A DNA stretch of 64,000 nt, taken from NCBI GenBank assembly GCA_018398765.1, contig JAHBMJ010003671.1, positions 5,452-69,451 of the forward strand, written 5' to 3'. The notes beneath the pieces are model-generated. The model saw only the letters and a program-made list of their open reading frames with translations. It was not told the origin of the DNA and searched no databases. This stretch comes from Chromera velia (lineage: Eukaryota; Sar; Chromeraceae). Shown one piece after another: positions 1 through 12,439 of this stretch (within the stretch, counting starts at the first letter, position 1; each line of letters opens with the position of its first letter). Position numbers and translations under genes: made by a program.

Positions 1-208
1 GGGGGGGGGGGGGTCAGTGGGGATTTACATGACCCACGGTACGTCGGGTTTGCCTCCCACACTGGAGAAGCCTTCCATCCTGAGCCGTCCGCGAGACACT
101 CAGTGTTGCACAGTGTTGCATGGTGCCTGCACAGCGTACGTACCTGTTGCATCGTGTTGCACAGACGCGTTTTCGGATACATATCGATCGATATATAATA
201 CATACTGT

Positions 209-627
209 ATCGCCTCGGGGGGCAGCTCAGCTCTGCTGAGATCAGCCGAGAGGCCCTGAGATCGCACGCACTCGCATAACGCATTTTTTCATTTTTGGGG
301 GGATCGGTTCTGTCTCCGTCACGGTCGGTGTCGCCCGAGTTCCAAAATGTGCCCCTCAAGCAACTCGCACGGAGCCGTGATCGCACATGCCTTATAATTA
401 CTTTGCGCATGCGTGCCCCTCAAGTAACTTTGCACATGCCTTACGGAGTTGCACATGCATATACGACGTGCGCGCGGTCCCGAAAAGCATACTTCGCTGC
501 CGTGGCCCCCGCCCCATGGCAGCACACAACTTAGACATGCCCAAGCCCCCGATGGTGTGCATCAATTAGCGGACCCCTAAATAGCCCCCCGAGGCACTCA
601 CCCAACTGGTTGGGTGTATCCCGTAAT
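209..627 (+). repeat. Left copy of ~420-bp inverted repeat
   Basis: Matches the reverse complement of 4379-4811 over almost its whole length, with small indels (for example around 566-590). Shared landmarks are the CAGCTCAGCTCTGCTGAG segment near 223-240, the ATGGTGTGCATCAA segment near 551-565, and the self-complementary inner edge CACCCAACTGGTTGGGTG near 599-616. Confidence 0.75.
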
Positions 628-986
628 ACATATATTTCACATATTTATACGTACATTTTGCCATCATGCATGCACGCATGCATGATATATACATCGATCG
701 ATATTGAGCAATTATAAACTAACTTAATCAATTATCGAATCGGACGAGACGGATCGAGACAAAAACCCCTCCTGCAATCGGCTGACGCCACCCTCTTTCA
801 AACAAGCAGCCCGCACTTGCCAGACCAATTCCAGCTCAAGTGGAGCAACACTGTTGTATGCCTTTGTTGATGGACATCGGTGCAGCAAAGAATACTTGAA
901 TTGTTGTATCTGGGCCTACTAGCTCTGAAACGTGCCTTCGGCCTTCGAAACGTGCCTTGGAATACCACTTTCTTAAGTACAGTGAG

Positions 987-1373
987 ATGAAAGCCTTCTT
1001 GCCCCTCGTTTCAGTCCTAATGGGGACCACATTCCTCGCGGCTGGACGCACGCTGGGGGTTCCAATCAGGAGATTTGCATCTCTTCTTGAAGAAACAGCC
1101 AACGACGACAAGAATGTCTCGCCTGAAAGCGGAAAACGGTTTTGCGAACAAGAAGATGAGTGCAAAACTTGTTTTTTGGGGGTAGAAGGAACCAATTTCA
1201 AAGAAGGTCGCTGCCTACCCACCAACCACGGCGATGATCACGCTGCCTTCGAATGTGTGATCGTTGATGCTGCGATTACTGGGTCTCTGAATCGGATGGC
1301 TGCACACTGTCCAAGCTTCATGGAGGACTTGTATGCTTCCCGACTGGACAAGCTCAGAAAAGAAGTACGGTAA
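987..1373 (+). CDS. Small secreted Cys-rich protein (hypothetical)
   Basis: A 128-residue ORF. The ATG at 987 is preferred over the one at 957 because it begins a clean signal peptide: MKAF, then a hydrophobic stretch ending near LAAG. The mature part is acidic to neutral and has six cysteines (FC, EC, TC, RC, EC and HC contexts), an even number that suits three disulfides, so secretion is inferred. No family is recognised. The stop at 1371-1373 overlaps a plausible splice donor (G|GTAAAG at 1370), so this may be only the first exon of a longer gene. It sits alone between the inverted repeats and could be cargo of that element. Confidence 0.45.
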   Translation: MKAFLPLVSVLMGTTFLAAGRTLGVPIRRFASLLEETANDDKNVSPESGKRFCEQEDECKTCFLGVEGTNFKEGRCLPTNHGDDHAAFECVIVDAAITGSLNRMAAHCPSFMEDLYASRLDKLRKEVR

Positions 1374-1836
1374 AGCACGCATTTCAAGAAAGTCGCAGAC
1401 CATGTAAAGATTCGTTGATGCCCAATCAGACATTCTGTGAGCAAACTGGATAAACAGTTGTTTTTGACCACACATGGAGGAGCACGTATGCCATAACCAT
1501 TCCTGTTCTCAAAGTGCCACTCGTGCTTGCTATTTTTTGTCTCTGTCTCTTTGTCTTCTCCCGTGTGTCTGCGCTTCTCCTTGCCTGCATCTCTTCCGGT
1601 TCGCACATCTATCAATAAGCTCACAGCTTTTCGTTCTGTGGCACAGCTCTTCACCTGTCTCCGCTGATGTCTGTGCATCAGTACATACGCGTATGGAGGA
1701 GGGCATTTTTTCCCCTCTTCTTTATCATGCTATCTTTCATGCCCCGAAATAGTCACTTTACCTTCCATGAAAGTTGCGTGGAATTCAGCATATGCGTTCT
1801 TCTGTCGCTGTCCTCGAACGACTGCTTGCTTGTCTG

Positions 1837-2208
1837 TTTGTTTGTTTGTTTGTTTGTTTTGTTTTGTTTGTTTGTCTGCCTGTCTGTCCGTCCGTCCGTC
1901 CGTCCGTCCGACTAATCACTGTTGGTTTTTGCGTCTCCGCTCACTCTTCTCTATCTGTCTGTCTGCCTACTTGTCCGGTCTGTCCATTTTGACGATGAGC
2001 AAAGAGAAAGGAAAGGCAAGAAAAGGAAAAAAAAGAACACGTAGGCTGTCTGTCTCTCTGCCTGTGTGCCTGCCTATGTGCCTGCCTGTGTGCCTGCCTG
2101 TGAGCCTGCCTGTGTGCCTGCCTGTATGCCTGCCTGCCTGCCTGTCTGCCTGCCTGTCTATTGCGTGCATGCATGTGCATGTGCATGTGCATGTGCATGT
2201 GCATGTGC

Positions 2209-2249
<41 letters not shown>

Positions 2250-2429
2250 TGCGTGCGCGCGCGCGCGTGTGTGTGTGCGTGTGTGTATGCGTATGCATGT
2301 GCGTGTGTGTGTGTGTGTCCTTTGATTGTCTGAATGTTTTTATCTTTTTTTCTTATTCAGAAGGGAAAAGGGGGAAAAAAGTCTGTCTGTCTGTCTGTGG
2401 AAGAGAAAAAGAAAAGAAAAGACTATATA

Positions 2430-2463
<34 letters not shown>

Positions 2464-2492
2464 GGAAGAGAAAAAGAAAAGAAAAGACTATA

Positions 2493-2524
<32 letters not shown>

Positions 2525-2555
2525 GGAAGAGAAAAAGAAAAGAAAAGACTATATA

Positions 2556-2589
<34 letters not shown>

Positions 2590-3350
2590 GGAAGAGAAAA
2601 AGAAAAGAAAAGACTATATAGTCTGTCTGTCTGTCTGTCTGTCTGTCTGCGGAGAGGCAGGGGGCGCTTAACTCTCACCTTTCGGGCCCCCTGCCCACGC
2701 TGTTTGATTGTTGGTGCTGTTCTTTTGTCTTTGTTCTTTCTTTCTTTTTGTATGTTGTGTTCATGAAGAAAAAGAGGGAGAAGAAGAAGAAACATATAGT
2801 CTGTCTGTCTGTCTGTCTGTGTGTCTGTGTGTCTGTGTGTCTGTGTGTCTGTCTGTCTGTCTGTCTGTCTGTCCACTGAGAGAGCGCGCCAAAAGAAGAA
2901 AGAAAGAAACAGAAGAGAATGAAGAAGGAGAAAAAGGAAAAGAAAAGACGATATAGTCTGTCTGTCTGTCTGTCCGCCAAAAGAAGAAAGAAAGAAACAG
3001 AAGAGAATGAAGAAGGAGAAAAAGGAAAAGAAACGACGATATAGTCTGTCTGTCTGTCGTGGAAAAGAAGGGAGAAGAAGAAACATATGGTCTGTCTGAG
3101 TAAGGGAAAGAAACCATACAGTCTGTCTGTCCATGAAGGCAAGGAGGGAGAAGAGAGAAACTGATAGTCTGTCTTTCGTTCTCACTCACTCACTCACTCA
3201 CTCACTCACTGACCGACTCGCTCACTCATTCTCTCACTCACTCACTCACTCACTCACTCACTCACCGTCTCACGTGCTTACTGCTCACTCACTCGCTCAC
3301 TTACGAACTTACTTACTCAATCATTCACCTATTCGTTCGCTCGCTCGTTC
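1837..3350. repeat. Composite satellite block (TTTG/CTGT/TG/CACT and a purine-rich minisatellite)
   Basis: In order: TTTG and CCGT tetranucleotides (1837-1911), TGCC/TGTG runs (2045-2160), alternating purine-pyrimidine TG/CG tract (2165-2318), four ~63-bp units made of a GAAGAGAAAAAGAAAAGAAAA block, the 12-bp palindrome GACTATATAGTC and a CTGT run (2388-2650), more CTGT/CTGTGT (2797-2875), decayed purine/CTGT units (2880-3170), and CACT repeats (3179-3262). Long ORFs here on both strands are only readings of the repeat. No gene is supported. Confidence 0.9.
2650..2775 (+). repeat. Dispersed ~125-bp repeat, copy 1
   Basis: Contains CTCTCACCTTTCGGGCCCCC, then CTGCCCACGC, a TTTGATTGTTGG segment, a T/C-rich stretch and TATGTTGTGTTCATGAAG. 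The same block occurs at 22576-22703 and 23046-23177, each time followed by a purine-rich piece and CTGT repeats, so the three loci share a composite repeat unit. Function unknown. Confidence 0.8.
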
Positions 3351-3499
3351 GCTTGCCCGTTGACGGTCTCACTGTTTCTGTGTGGGGCGTCTGTCTCAAG
3401 TCAGCTGTCCTCCAGTCTACTCCAGAGTTGCGGACACATCGTGGTCAGTTTGCTATGAGTAAAGCTGTTGTCTCGCCGTACTTTTCCGCTCCTCACGTA

Positions 3500-3516
3500 C
3501 ATATATATACATGTAC

Positions 3517-3567
<51 letters not shown>
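3500..3567. repeat. AT/GT dinucleotide microsatellite
   Basis: An alternating TATATA run passes directly into a GTGTGT run. From about 3600 to 4378 I see no gene: the stretch is A+T-rich sequence with G-runs near 3845-3893. Confidence 0.85.
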
Positions 3568-3569
<2 letters not shown>

Positions 3570-4378
3570 CATGCATCGACGTACCATTGCATGCATGCAT
3601 ATGTCAATCATGTTATTTCTTCTTTTCTTAACTATGTATGAGGCTATTGCTAACTATTGTAAACCTGCGGGGGCAGCGGAGAGGTATCAAAGACTTAATT
3701 GGATTTTTGACTGGTTTTATAATGATTTTTTAAATATTTTTTTACTTTATTTTTGTTCTATAATACGATTTCCGTTTCAGTCTAGGTTATAGTCTAGATT
3801 TTAGTTAATGATATGCAGTGTTATATGCTAAAGTTGGATAAAGGAGGGGGGGGGAATCTTGGGGGATGGAGGGCAGATGGGGGGGGGGGGATTAGGAGAG
3901 GCGTAGGCAAACTTACCAGAATCAATGAAACTGATGGGCTGAGCTGGTACATGTTGGTACATGACAGATAGGCGCTCAAAAAGTTTTGTAAATATTAAAT
4001 AATATCAAAGATCCTGTCGAGGTGAATAAATGAATTAAGAGATAGAAATACTAAGGAATACGTTGGTATACATTGGTAAAGAGGTAGATAAAAGGCAGAG
4101 AAACTAGGCTTTAACTAGTGGAGAAACCTACCTGGATCATAGATTGGATTTACCTACCAGTGGTTAGAAGTAAACGGGCGTAGTACGTACGGGTGTGCTA
4201 AACGGATGAACACCTAAATGGACACTGATGTACACAGCTAAAGAAAAACTACCAGTCTCACCCACTCTTTTTTCTACTTGTTTCTACCTTTTTCAAAGTA
4301 TGGTGCAAGTAGGTGCGAGTATGCAATGGCTTACAATGGCCGTGACCTATAGTGACCTACCGTGTACTAGATTTTGTG

Positions 4379-4811
4379 TACTATACGAGATACACCCAAC
4401 CAGTTGGGTGAGTGCCTAGGTGAATGCCTTGGAGGGCCCTTTAGGGTGTCTGCAAATATTTGATTGATGCACACCATCGGGGGCTTGGGCATGTCTAAGT
4501 TGTGTGTTACCATGGGGCGGGGGCCATGGCAGCGAAGTATGTTTTTCGGGACCGCACGCATGTCGTATATGCATGTGCAACTCCATGTGAGTTACTTGAG
4601 GGGTACGCATGCGCAAAATAATTATAAGGCATGTACGATCACGGCTCTGTGCGAGTTGCTTGAGGGGCATATTTTAGAACTCGGGTGACACCGTGATGGA
4701 CAAAGATAGAAGCGACCCCCCCCCCAAAAATGAAAAAATGCGTTATGCGAGTGTGTGCGATCTCAGGGCTTCTCGGCTGATCTCAGCAGAGCTGAGCTGC
4801 CCCCCGAGGCG
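4379..4811 (-). repeat. Right copy of ~420-bp inverted repeat
   Basis: Reverse-complement partner of 209-627, with the same self-complementary inner edge (ACCCAACCAGTTGGGT) and the same outer edge (CCCCGAGGCG). Immediately outside, 4812-4890 is an unusual stretch of almost pure G+C with no recognisable gene. Confidence 0.75.
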
Positions 4812-5408
4812 ACTGTGCGGACTTCGCGGTGCGGCGGGCCGGCGCGGATTGCGCCCGCGGCCCGCGGTGGGGGCGCGCGCGCTGCGCGGCACTCACCTAA
4901 TTATCATTAAGGGACACACTCTCTCAAGGGCAATCCTTATGTTTAACGTGAAGTGAGTTCCAGAGATGGCCAGGTAACCTTCGAAGGTCATGCCAGATAT
5001 GTCGAGATGCAAAATTTCGATTCCATTGAATGCATGGGGCCTGTCGGACTATGGTAGCATTGCCGAGCTGCCATCCGTGACCTCTGCGCGCGTACACATT
5101 TTGTGCAAGCCGCGATTTGCTGCCTGATCGAAGAAGACAAGGTGTGTAGGTCAGGCAACGGTGCACAACCATGCTACCATTATACAAGAATCGCAAGGGT
5201 GTCGCACCTTGATTTCCCCTGAATGTAACGAAGGATCCTCTATCTCGAAGTACGTTTCTTAAGGCTTGTGTCTCAGAGAGCAAGTTGTGAAGTCGGTCAA
5301 TTCTTGACCATCAGAGAAGAAAACGAAGAAGGTGTGACACAAACAGGTGCGGAGAGAAGAGAGCACACCAGTAAAGTCTTTGAGCGTGTGCAGATCTGCC
5401 ACGGCACT

Positions 5409-8400
5409 ATGGTGCGAAGTGCCGTGATCCTTTTCTCTGGTTTGGCCACCCTGATCGGGTCGGCAGCCGGAGAACCGACATGTATGGCAGAGTTTGCCTC
5501 CGTCAAGGTATTTCCGTGTGTTGTTCTCAGACGCTCTAAGTTTTGTCTCAAGTCTTCGACGCGCACCAGCACATTTTGCTCCCGCCTTTGCTGCTGCAGA
5601 TGCTTCCGGAGGCTGGCGCTTTGTTGTCGTGCAAAGCTGACGACGAGTGCAGTCTGGGCAGAACGTGCGTGAGAGGGCGTTGTGAAGGTCAGGCACCGAA
5701 AATGTATCACTCATGTATCTTTCTCAACTCCGCGGACCAAAGGAGTCACCCTCTGCTGATCTGTGCCGTGCAGGATTTCATGGAGACCAACAAATTGACT
5801 GTCTTCCTGGAGAGATCTGCAAGCAGACTCTTTCCGGACACTTTGAGGAGGGGCACACTTATGCAGTGCAGGTGGTGCCGGGCGGAATGGGGTGTGACTT
5901 CGCGAGCCAAAAAGGCTCCTTCATGTCACAGAGGGCACCTTGTGTGGTCACCGGGGAGGGAACTTGTGCACTGGAACTTGGCACCCAGTCCCAAAAGGGG
6001 CTCTTTGAGCTGTGTGCCTGCCCAGCCTCCAACACAGGGGGTCAGTCACTCACGTCGATGCACTGAGCTTGCTCTGTCTCCGCATCTCTACAACTCTCCT
6101 CTCACTCCTTTCCTCTCCCTGTGATCTCCGCCCCTTCCTTTCATGAACTGATCCTTACAAATCAATCTCTGGTTGTCCCTTCGACCTTTGAATTCCGGTC
6201 TGGATGCCTCGAACGCGGCTCTCAAGGAACGGGGCGTCCTGTCTCTCGACCACCGTCGTCTCCCCATTTCTCCCACACGCCACGATACTTCCTCTCTGTG
6301 TGCCTGTAGACTTGCCTTTCACCTATTCCATGTCTACTTTTTTGTTGACAGTCCCTTCTGTCCCTTCTGTCCCTCTCCAGGTGATGGCATTCCCTGCACG
6401 GAGCTGGATGAGTTTCCCCTCAGGGTGGGAACTCTGCGGGTTCGGGGGTTCGGGGGCGTGGCTTCCTCTGACCGAGGGAGTCTGCCTGTCAGTGTCGAGT
6501 GCACCACCGGAAAGATCTGCATTGTGAAGGAGAGACAGGTACCTGCGGTGGCGTCTGATGAAACATTCAGGGTCCGTGTGACCACCGGAGACAAACAGTG
6601 CGACGCCGCCACGGCCAGCGAATCCCAGAGCGTGATGGCCCGTGTCTTCGGCAGGTCTGTAGGGGACTCACTCCAGTGCAGTGCTCCCACAGGCACTGGG
6701 TGCGGTGTGCACCTCGGTGTTCCCTCCAGCCCGGGTGCAGTGAGACTTTGCGGCTGTGTGGGACCGGACTGTGATGAGAGTGAAGACGCATACGATTTCT
6801 CAACAGAACTGGGGGTGGTCACAGTGGTGGGGAAGGAAGTGGAGGTGGGCACACGTGGTATGGGAGAAGAATTCCTCTCTTACAGCAGAAGACTGCAGGA
6901 AACAAACGAGACGACAACGACCACCACTACTGCCTCCCTCATCAACGATCTGAGGTGCGACTTCGACTCCCAGTGCATCGCTGGGTATGGTCTATGCCGA
7001 GATGGCTTCTGCATTGGTCAGTCAGTGAGTCAACCAGGGAAATGAAGGATTTGCGGGAGCTCTGTCTCTTCGCCATTTTCGGCTTCCGTTTCTTCTCCGT
7101 TCTTATTTCGCCCTACGTCTCTCTTGGTGTCTGGTTTCTCTTCCCCCCTAGCACCCACCCTCTCTTATCCCCCCCTCTTTCTCTTTTGCTCCTATCCCAT
7201 CTTTTCAGGTTTCGCACCCGACGAGAACGACGCTAACATTATTCCGTCAGTCAAGGCTTTCTGTCTGTCTGTAGCTTTTGTGAACAAATTCGCATGCACG
7301 GCATTCTCGAAGCATGAACACTGTCTCTGCACTACCCCCTCCCTCTACGTCTCTCACCCACAACCAAACCTTATCCACCATCATTCAGGAAGTTGGGTTA
7401 GTATTTGAGCATGCAGACTCACTGGCTGTGCCTCTTTGAATTTCCCTTTTGGTGTCCCGCTTCTGTACCCCCTTTCCTCCTGTGACTGTTTTGTGCCGTC
7501 GAGACCTTCAATTCTCTTGTGATGATTGGGTGGTGCAGGTGCGTGGACGGGTACCTTTGCAACGTTGCTCCTGAATGGCTCCCTGCCGTTGGGATCAACC
7601 AGAACTTCAGAACCAGAACAATCAACCCAGCAGGGACATGCGGAGACGATGCAGCTCTTCCTGTCCGAAGTCAGTCAGTGAAAAATGACCGGGTGGAAAC
7701 GAATCCTTGTTTGCCTGTCTGTCTGTACGTCCATCCAACTTCCTCTGTTTTCTTTCTTTCCTCTGTTCATGCCCTTTCGCAGCTCCAGCCCCCCCTCTTT
7801 TTCCTTTCGGATCCTTCTGTCCTGTCCAGGAAAAGACAGCCAACATGCACGCACTGGCTGCCTTTCCCCTTTTTGTTGCAATTCGTTCTGGCAAACTTCT
7901 CACTCGATCCTGCCGGCTTGTCTCCTCTGTAAGCCCTTTGACCAACATTCAGTAGAGTTGAAATCATTCCATTGCCCCCCTGTGATGTGCGTCGGCCGAC
8001 TTGTGCTTGCAGGCTCTCTGTTTCCCGTCAACGAAGTCTACTGCGACATGCAGCGCTCCCGACTGGACGTGGACGACAACCCTGGGTGCTACGTCTCCTA
8101 TGGAGTCGGATACAGGAAGAGCAGGGCGAACAAGATCGAGGGTGTGAGGCTGTGCGGGTGTCCGGATGCTGATGTCGGAGGAGACGGCATTGTGTGCAAC
8201 GAGGATTCAGACTTCTACGTTCCTCTGGGAATTCTCGCGCTGCAGGAGTGTATCACTAACGACCACTGTATGCAGAACGTGAGTAATTCCATCATGTCTT
8301 ACCATGTTGGCGGTTTCAAATCTGAGACTGATGCGGCTTGCGATGTTTTTCTTTCTGTAGCTCATCGTTGTGTTTGCAACTTTGTGCATGTCTGAACTGG

Positions 8401-11400
8401 TCTCCTCGCTCCCCTGACTGCAGCTCTTCGCCTACTGCATTGGAAACAGCTGTGGCGGATTTGGAGTCACCGCGCTGACAGGAGGAATGAAGTTCTACCA
8501 GTGTGTCGCCCTCCAGTCCTGCGACATCACCGCAGACGCCGCTCAATTCGTGACAGAGACTTTCAAGATCGTCCCTGTCGAGAACCAGTTCTCCTGTGGT
8601 GGGGAGGCGGCTCTGGACCCGAATTATTTCGACGAAGTCTCCCAACCGTGTGTGCTGGACATCGACGGGGACGACAAGTGCGATGTGAACCTGGGTGTGC
8701 GGGCTGTGACGGGCCAGCAGCGTCTGTGCGGTTGTTCAGGACAGGATCTTGGAGGAGACGGAATTCCATGCAACCAGCTTGAGGATTTCGATGGGGAAAT
8801 CGGGCAGCTGACCATCGGCGAGTGTGTCATGAACTCCGACTGTGCCGACAACGGCCCCGGCCTGTACTGTTTTGGCGGCGTGTGCCAGGCTGATACCTTC
8901 CCACCCTATGTCGAATTCTTCAGTCCCGGAAACGGTTCTTATGCGGTCCCCCCCGTTCACTCAATCACCTTTGAGTGGAACGAAAACGTCGACATCAGTG
9001 ACCCCCGAAAGCGAATTATGGTCGAGTCCCTCACGAATCCGGAGCAGTCGTGGGTGATCACCGTCGGAAGACCCGACCGATTCCAACTGGTCGAGTTGTT
9101 CGGGTTCCAACTCACACTCCGACCCGATCTCAGCCTGCGCGACGGCCTTCCTGAGGGCGTGTACAGAGTCTACTACGAGTCTCGTCTCGTTAGAGACACG
9201 GCCGGAAACGAGAACACAGGAAGAACCGACTATTACTTCTCTGTATCCAAAAATGCAGGTTGCCCCTTCCTGTACCTCACTGGTTTCTTCCCTGGAGAGG
9301 ACGCATCCACAGGCCCCAACCCCAATGGGCTTTTCGTTCCTATCGAGCCCGTCAGCGGTAAGGCGGCTTGGAAGGGCGCCTCCCCGAACAACAAAGGCCT
9401 TTTCATCTATTGGAAGCCCGAGGAAGGGTCCGTGCAGGCAAACTGGCTCCTGGACACCAACACTGAGCCCTCCCAATTTCTCGGATATGCCGACCTTCAG
9501 GTGATCAGAAACACCAGAGAGAAGCAACGCCCCCCGTCAGGTTATTGGAAAAAGTGGGTGGGCAGCGGGTGGCTCGAACAGCCCGTTAACTTCCAATGCA
9601 GAGACCAACCTGACAACACCCCACCGACTCTCGTTGACATCAACCCAGGGATCGGCTCAGTTGACTTCCCTGTCAACGGAACGATCGAGCTGACGTTCAA
9701 CGAGCCGGTCTTCTACGGCCACGGTGGGGCCATCCGGCTTCACGGCCGATACTCAGGGCAAGAACTCGAAATCTGGCCCGATGTGTATGAGGACATGAGA
9801 GAGAAATACTTCTTTGCTGACGGCACCAATGTTGTCAAGGTCAGAGGGGCTCTTCTTCTCCTTCTCTTCCTTGTCCCTCTATTTCTTGTTCTCAGTCTTC
9901 TTCTCTTGCTCCTTCTTCAGCTGCTCCTTTAAGTCTTATTACACGGCCCTCTTCTCTTTGTCGTGCCCCCGTCTTTACGGTTGTCTCTTTTTCGATGTGT
10001 TTATTCTAAAATTTAGAGAACAAGGAAGACAAAGCGAGTGCCGAAAAGTATCGATCAGGTTCGTCTGTAAGCTCACTTCCGTCTGCCGATGTACCTCTTG
10101 TCTGCAGATCCGCCCCCCTCTCGCCCTCTTCTACGGAGACGAATATGAGATCTCCGTCGACATCGGAGCGATCGTCGACTCCGCCTACAACCCCTGGGGG
10201 CCTGTGTCGAAGGGAACTCTCAAGTTCAGAGCATACGGAGGTGCGTGCGTCAAGGGACCCTCCTCCTCTTTCTTATTGAGTTTCATTTCGGTGGCCTCAC
10301 CCTCTGTTTCCAATTTCTATTTCTTTGGTTTCATTTCGGAGGACTTACCCTCTGTTTCCAACTTCTGTTTCCGCCAAATGCTTTCGATGGTTTGAGTCCT
10401 CCAGTCTTCACTGCATGCATCCTCAGTTTGTTGCTTTGCCTGCGCCTGGTGACTGCAGTTCCTTGTCTCGAGTACCCTCTCCCCGACCCCTCCACTTACT
10501 CTGTTTCGGGGACCGGCCGCTTCCACGGTGCACAGAGAGAGCACAGATGCGCATCGGGACTCTCCCCCCCCTCCAGCCAGGAGGAGCCCTGGGTTATCGA
10601 GTGCGAGAATGGAGGATGGCAAAACCTTGAGCTGCAGTGCCTACGTGACTGCCCTCCTTTCCTTGACCTTGGAAGCATGTACAAGGTCGATAACCCAGGG
10701 TCCTTCCACGATGCAGTACTCACTCTCGAGTGTGCCAACAATCACTCCCCGCTTCAAGGTTCTTCCCCCCAGACAATCAGGTGCAAAGACGGTCTGTGGG
10801 ACATCGTCAACCTGAGATGCGGGCCTGACTGCGGTCCATTCCCAAGTCTCGGGGACGAGTATGCTCTGAGTGGAAGCGGGATCGGTCCCGGTTCCTCACG
10901 CACTGTTCGATGCGCCCGTGGTTCTATGCGTGTGAAGGGATCAGAACCCGAGACGGTCATGTGTGAGGACGGCCGTTGGGATCTTCCTGTTCTCGAGTGC
11001 CGCAAGCTCTGCCAGGACTACCCCTCAGGAGGCATCAACAATGCGGTGATCGAAGGCGAGGGACTTCAGCACGGAGACACGAGAACCTTAACATGCCGCG
11101 CCGATTTCGTCAACACCAAGGGGGAAGATTCTGTCACGTCAACATGCGAGTCCGGCCAGTGGACTCCTGTGGATTTTGAGTGCGTGCCTGCGTGCCCGGA
11201 CTACAACCCTGGTCCAGGGTATGTGATTGGAGGGGAGGAAACGGGAAAGAGAGACGGATCTCAACGCACAATCCGTTGCAAGGAAGACGCAGAGAGAACT
11301 GCCGGGCCGATTCGAGACGAGGTAGTCTGTCTTCGGGGCGCCTGGTCTCTGAAAGCCATTGAGTGCATGGCCGCGTGCTCGCATCCGTCAGAGGGAGACA

Positions 11401-12400
11401 GACTCGGTGCAGCATACGATCTTGTTGCTGCGACACTGACAGACCCGCGAATGCTTCACGGTGCTGTTGGACAGTTGATCTGTACGGAGGAGGCCCTCTA
11501 CGTGACAGGAGACCAGCCAGAGCTGGTGATCTGCGAAGACGGGGCCTGGGTTCCCGTCGGGGTCCAGACAGGGGGAGGCAACAAACCCCGACCCGACCTT
11601 GTCTGCAAAGCCCCCTGCGGTCCCCCCGAACTTGACGAAGCATTTGCAGTCGTCAATGTGGCTGAGTCGACAGGGCACGGATCGGCCCTCACCGCAGTGT
11701 GCTCTGATGGCTTCACGCCTGCAGACGGCAGCGTGCAACAACAGATGCTTATCTGTGATGACGGCACCTACATCCCTGAGCCTGCGAACTTCAGATGCAA
11801 TGCAGGGTGAGTGAGTGAGTGAAACGGAGGGAGGGGAGGGAGGATGCGTGGATAGATGGATGGAATGCCCGGGAGGGAAAACAAAGATCGAGAATCGGGG
11901 CTCTATGAAGTGGAAGATCTTCTCCTTCCCCTCTGTTCTCATTTGCTCCTGTACGTCCACGACCCCTTTTGCTTCTTCCCGCCGTTTGGCCTCAGGTGCT
12001 CTGAGCACGTGGAGCTGGAGTATCTGTGCAAGATCTTTGTTGATACAAACACGCATAGTGATTTCACACCCAGAAGCATGAAAAAAAAAAACATGAACAC
12101 AACCGCCCTGCAGATGCTCGGAGGCCGACCTCGAGTGGCTCTTCAACCCGGAGGCCTACGAGCTGGACCCCTCTCTGGGGTCTGTGGAATCGCAGCCGGA
12201 TGGGTCGCAGAGAACGGTGACGTGCAGAGAGGGAACGTTCAACTTCCCTGACCTGCCCAGGACGGAAATCACTGTCTGCAGAGACGGCTTCTGGACGAGG
12301 ACAAACGTGCTCTGCCAGTGTCAGTTGACTTGCTTAGATCTGATTTCATTCTCTCTTTCCCTCTCCCTCTCCCTCTCTCTCTCTCTGTGTGCGTGTGTGT

Positions 12401-12439
<39 letters not shown>

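Larger units (their letters stand above)
209..4811. mobile_element. Candidate large terminal-inverted-repeat element
   Basis: Two inverted copies of a ~420-bp repeat (209-627 and 4379-4811) face each other around 3.7 kb. The outer edges read (AT)CGCCTCGG on the left and CCGAGGCG on the right. Both are flanked by ACTGT (204-208 and 4812-4816), which could be a 5-bp target-site duplication, although the left edge carries two extra bases. The interior holds a short secreted-protein ORF (987-1373) and a large satellite block; no transposase is recognisable. It may instead be two independent insertions of the same repeat in opposite orientation. Confidence 0.4.

Noticed and set aside
1767-3189. 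ORFs rich in Cys/Leu/Ser/Val or Asp/Arg/Gln/Thr repeats
   Set aside because: They are translations of CTGT, TG and CACT microsatellites on either strand.
4812-4890. Very G+C-rich stretch, considered as an RNA gene
   Set aside because: No tRNA or other RNA fold or box elements could be identified; it is simply G+C-rich.
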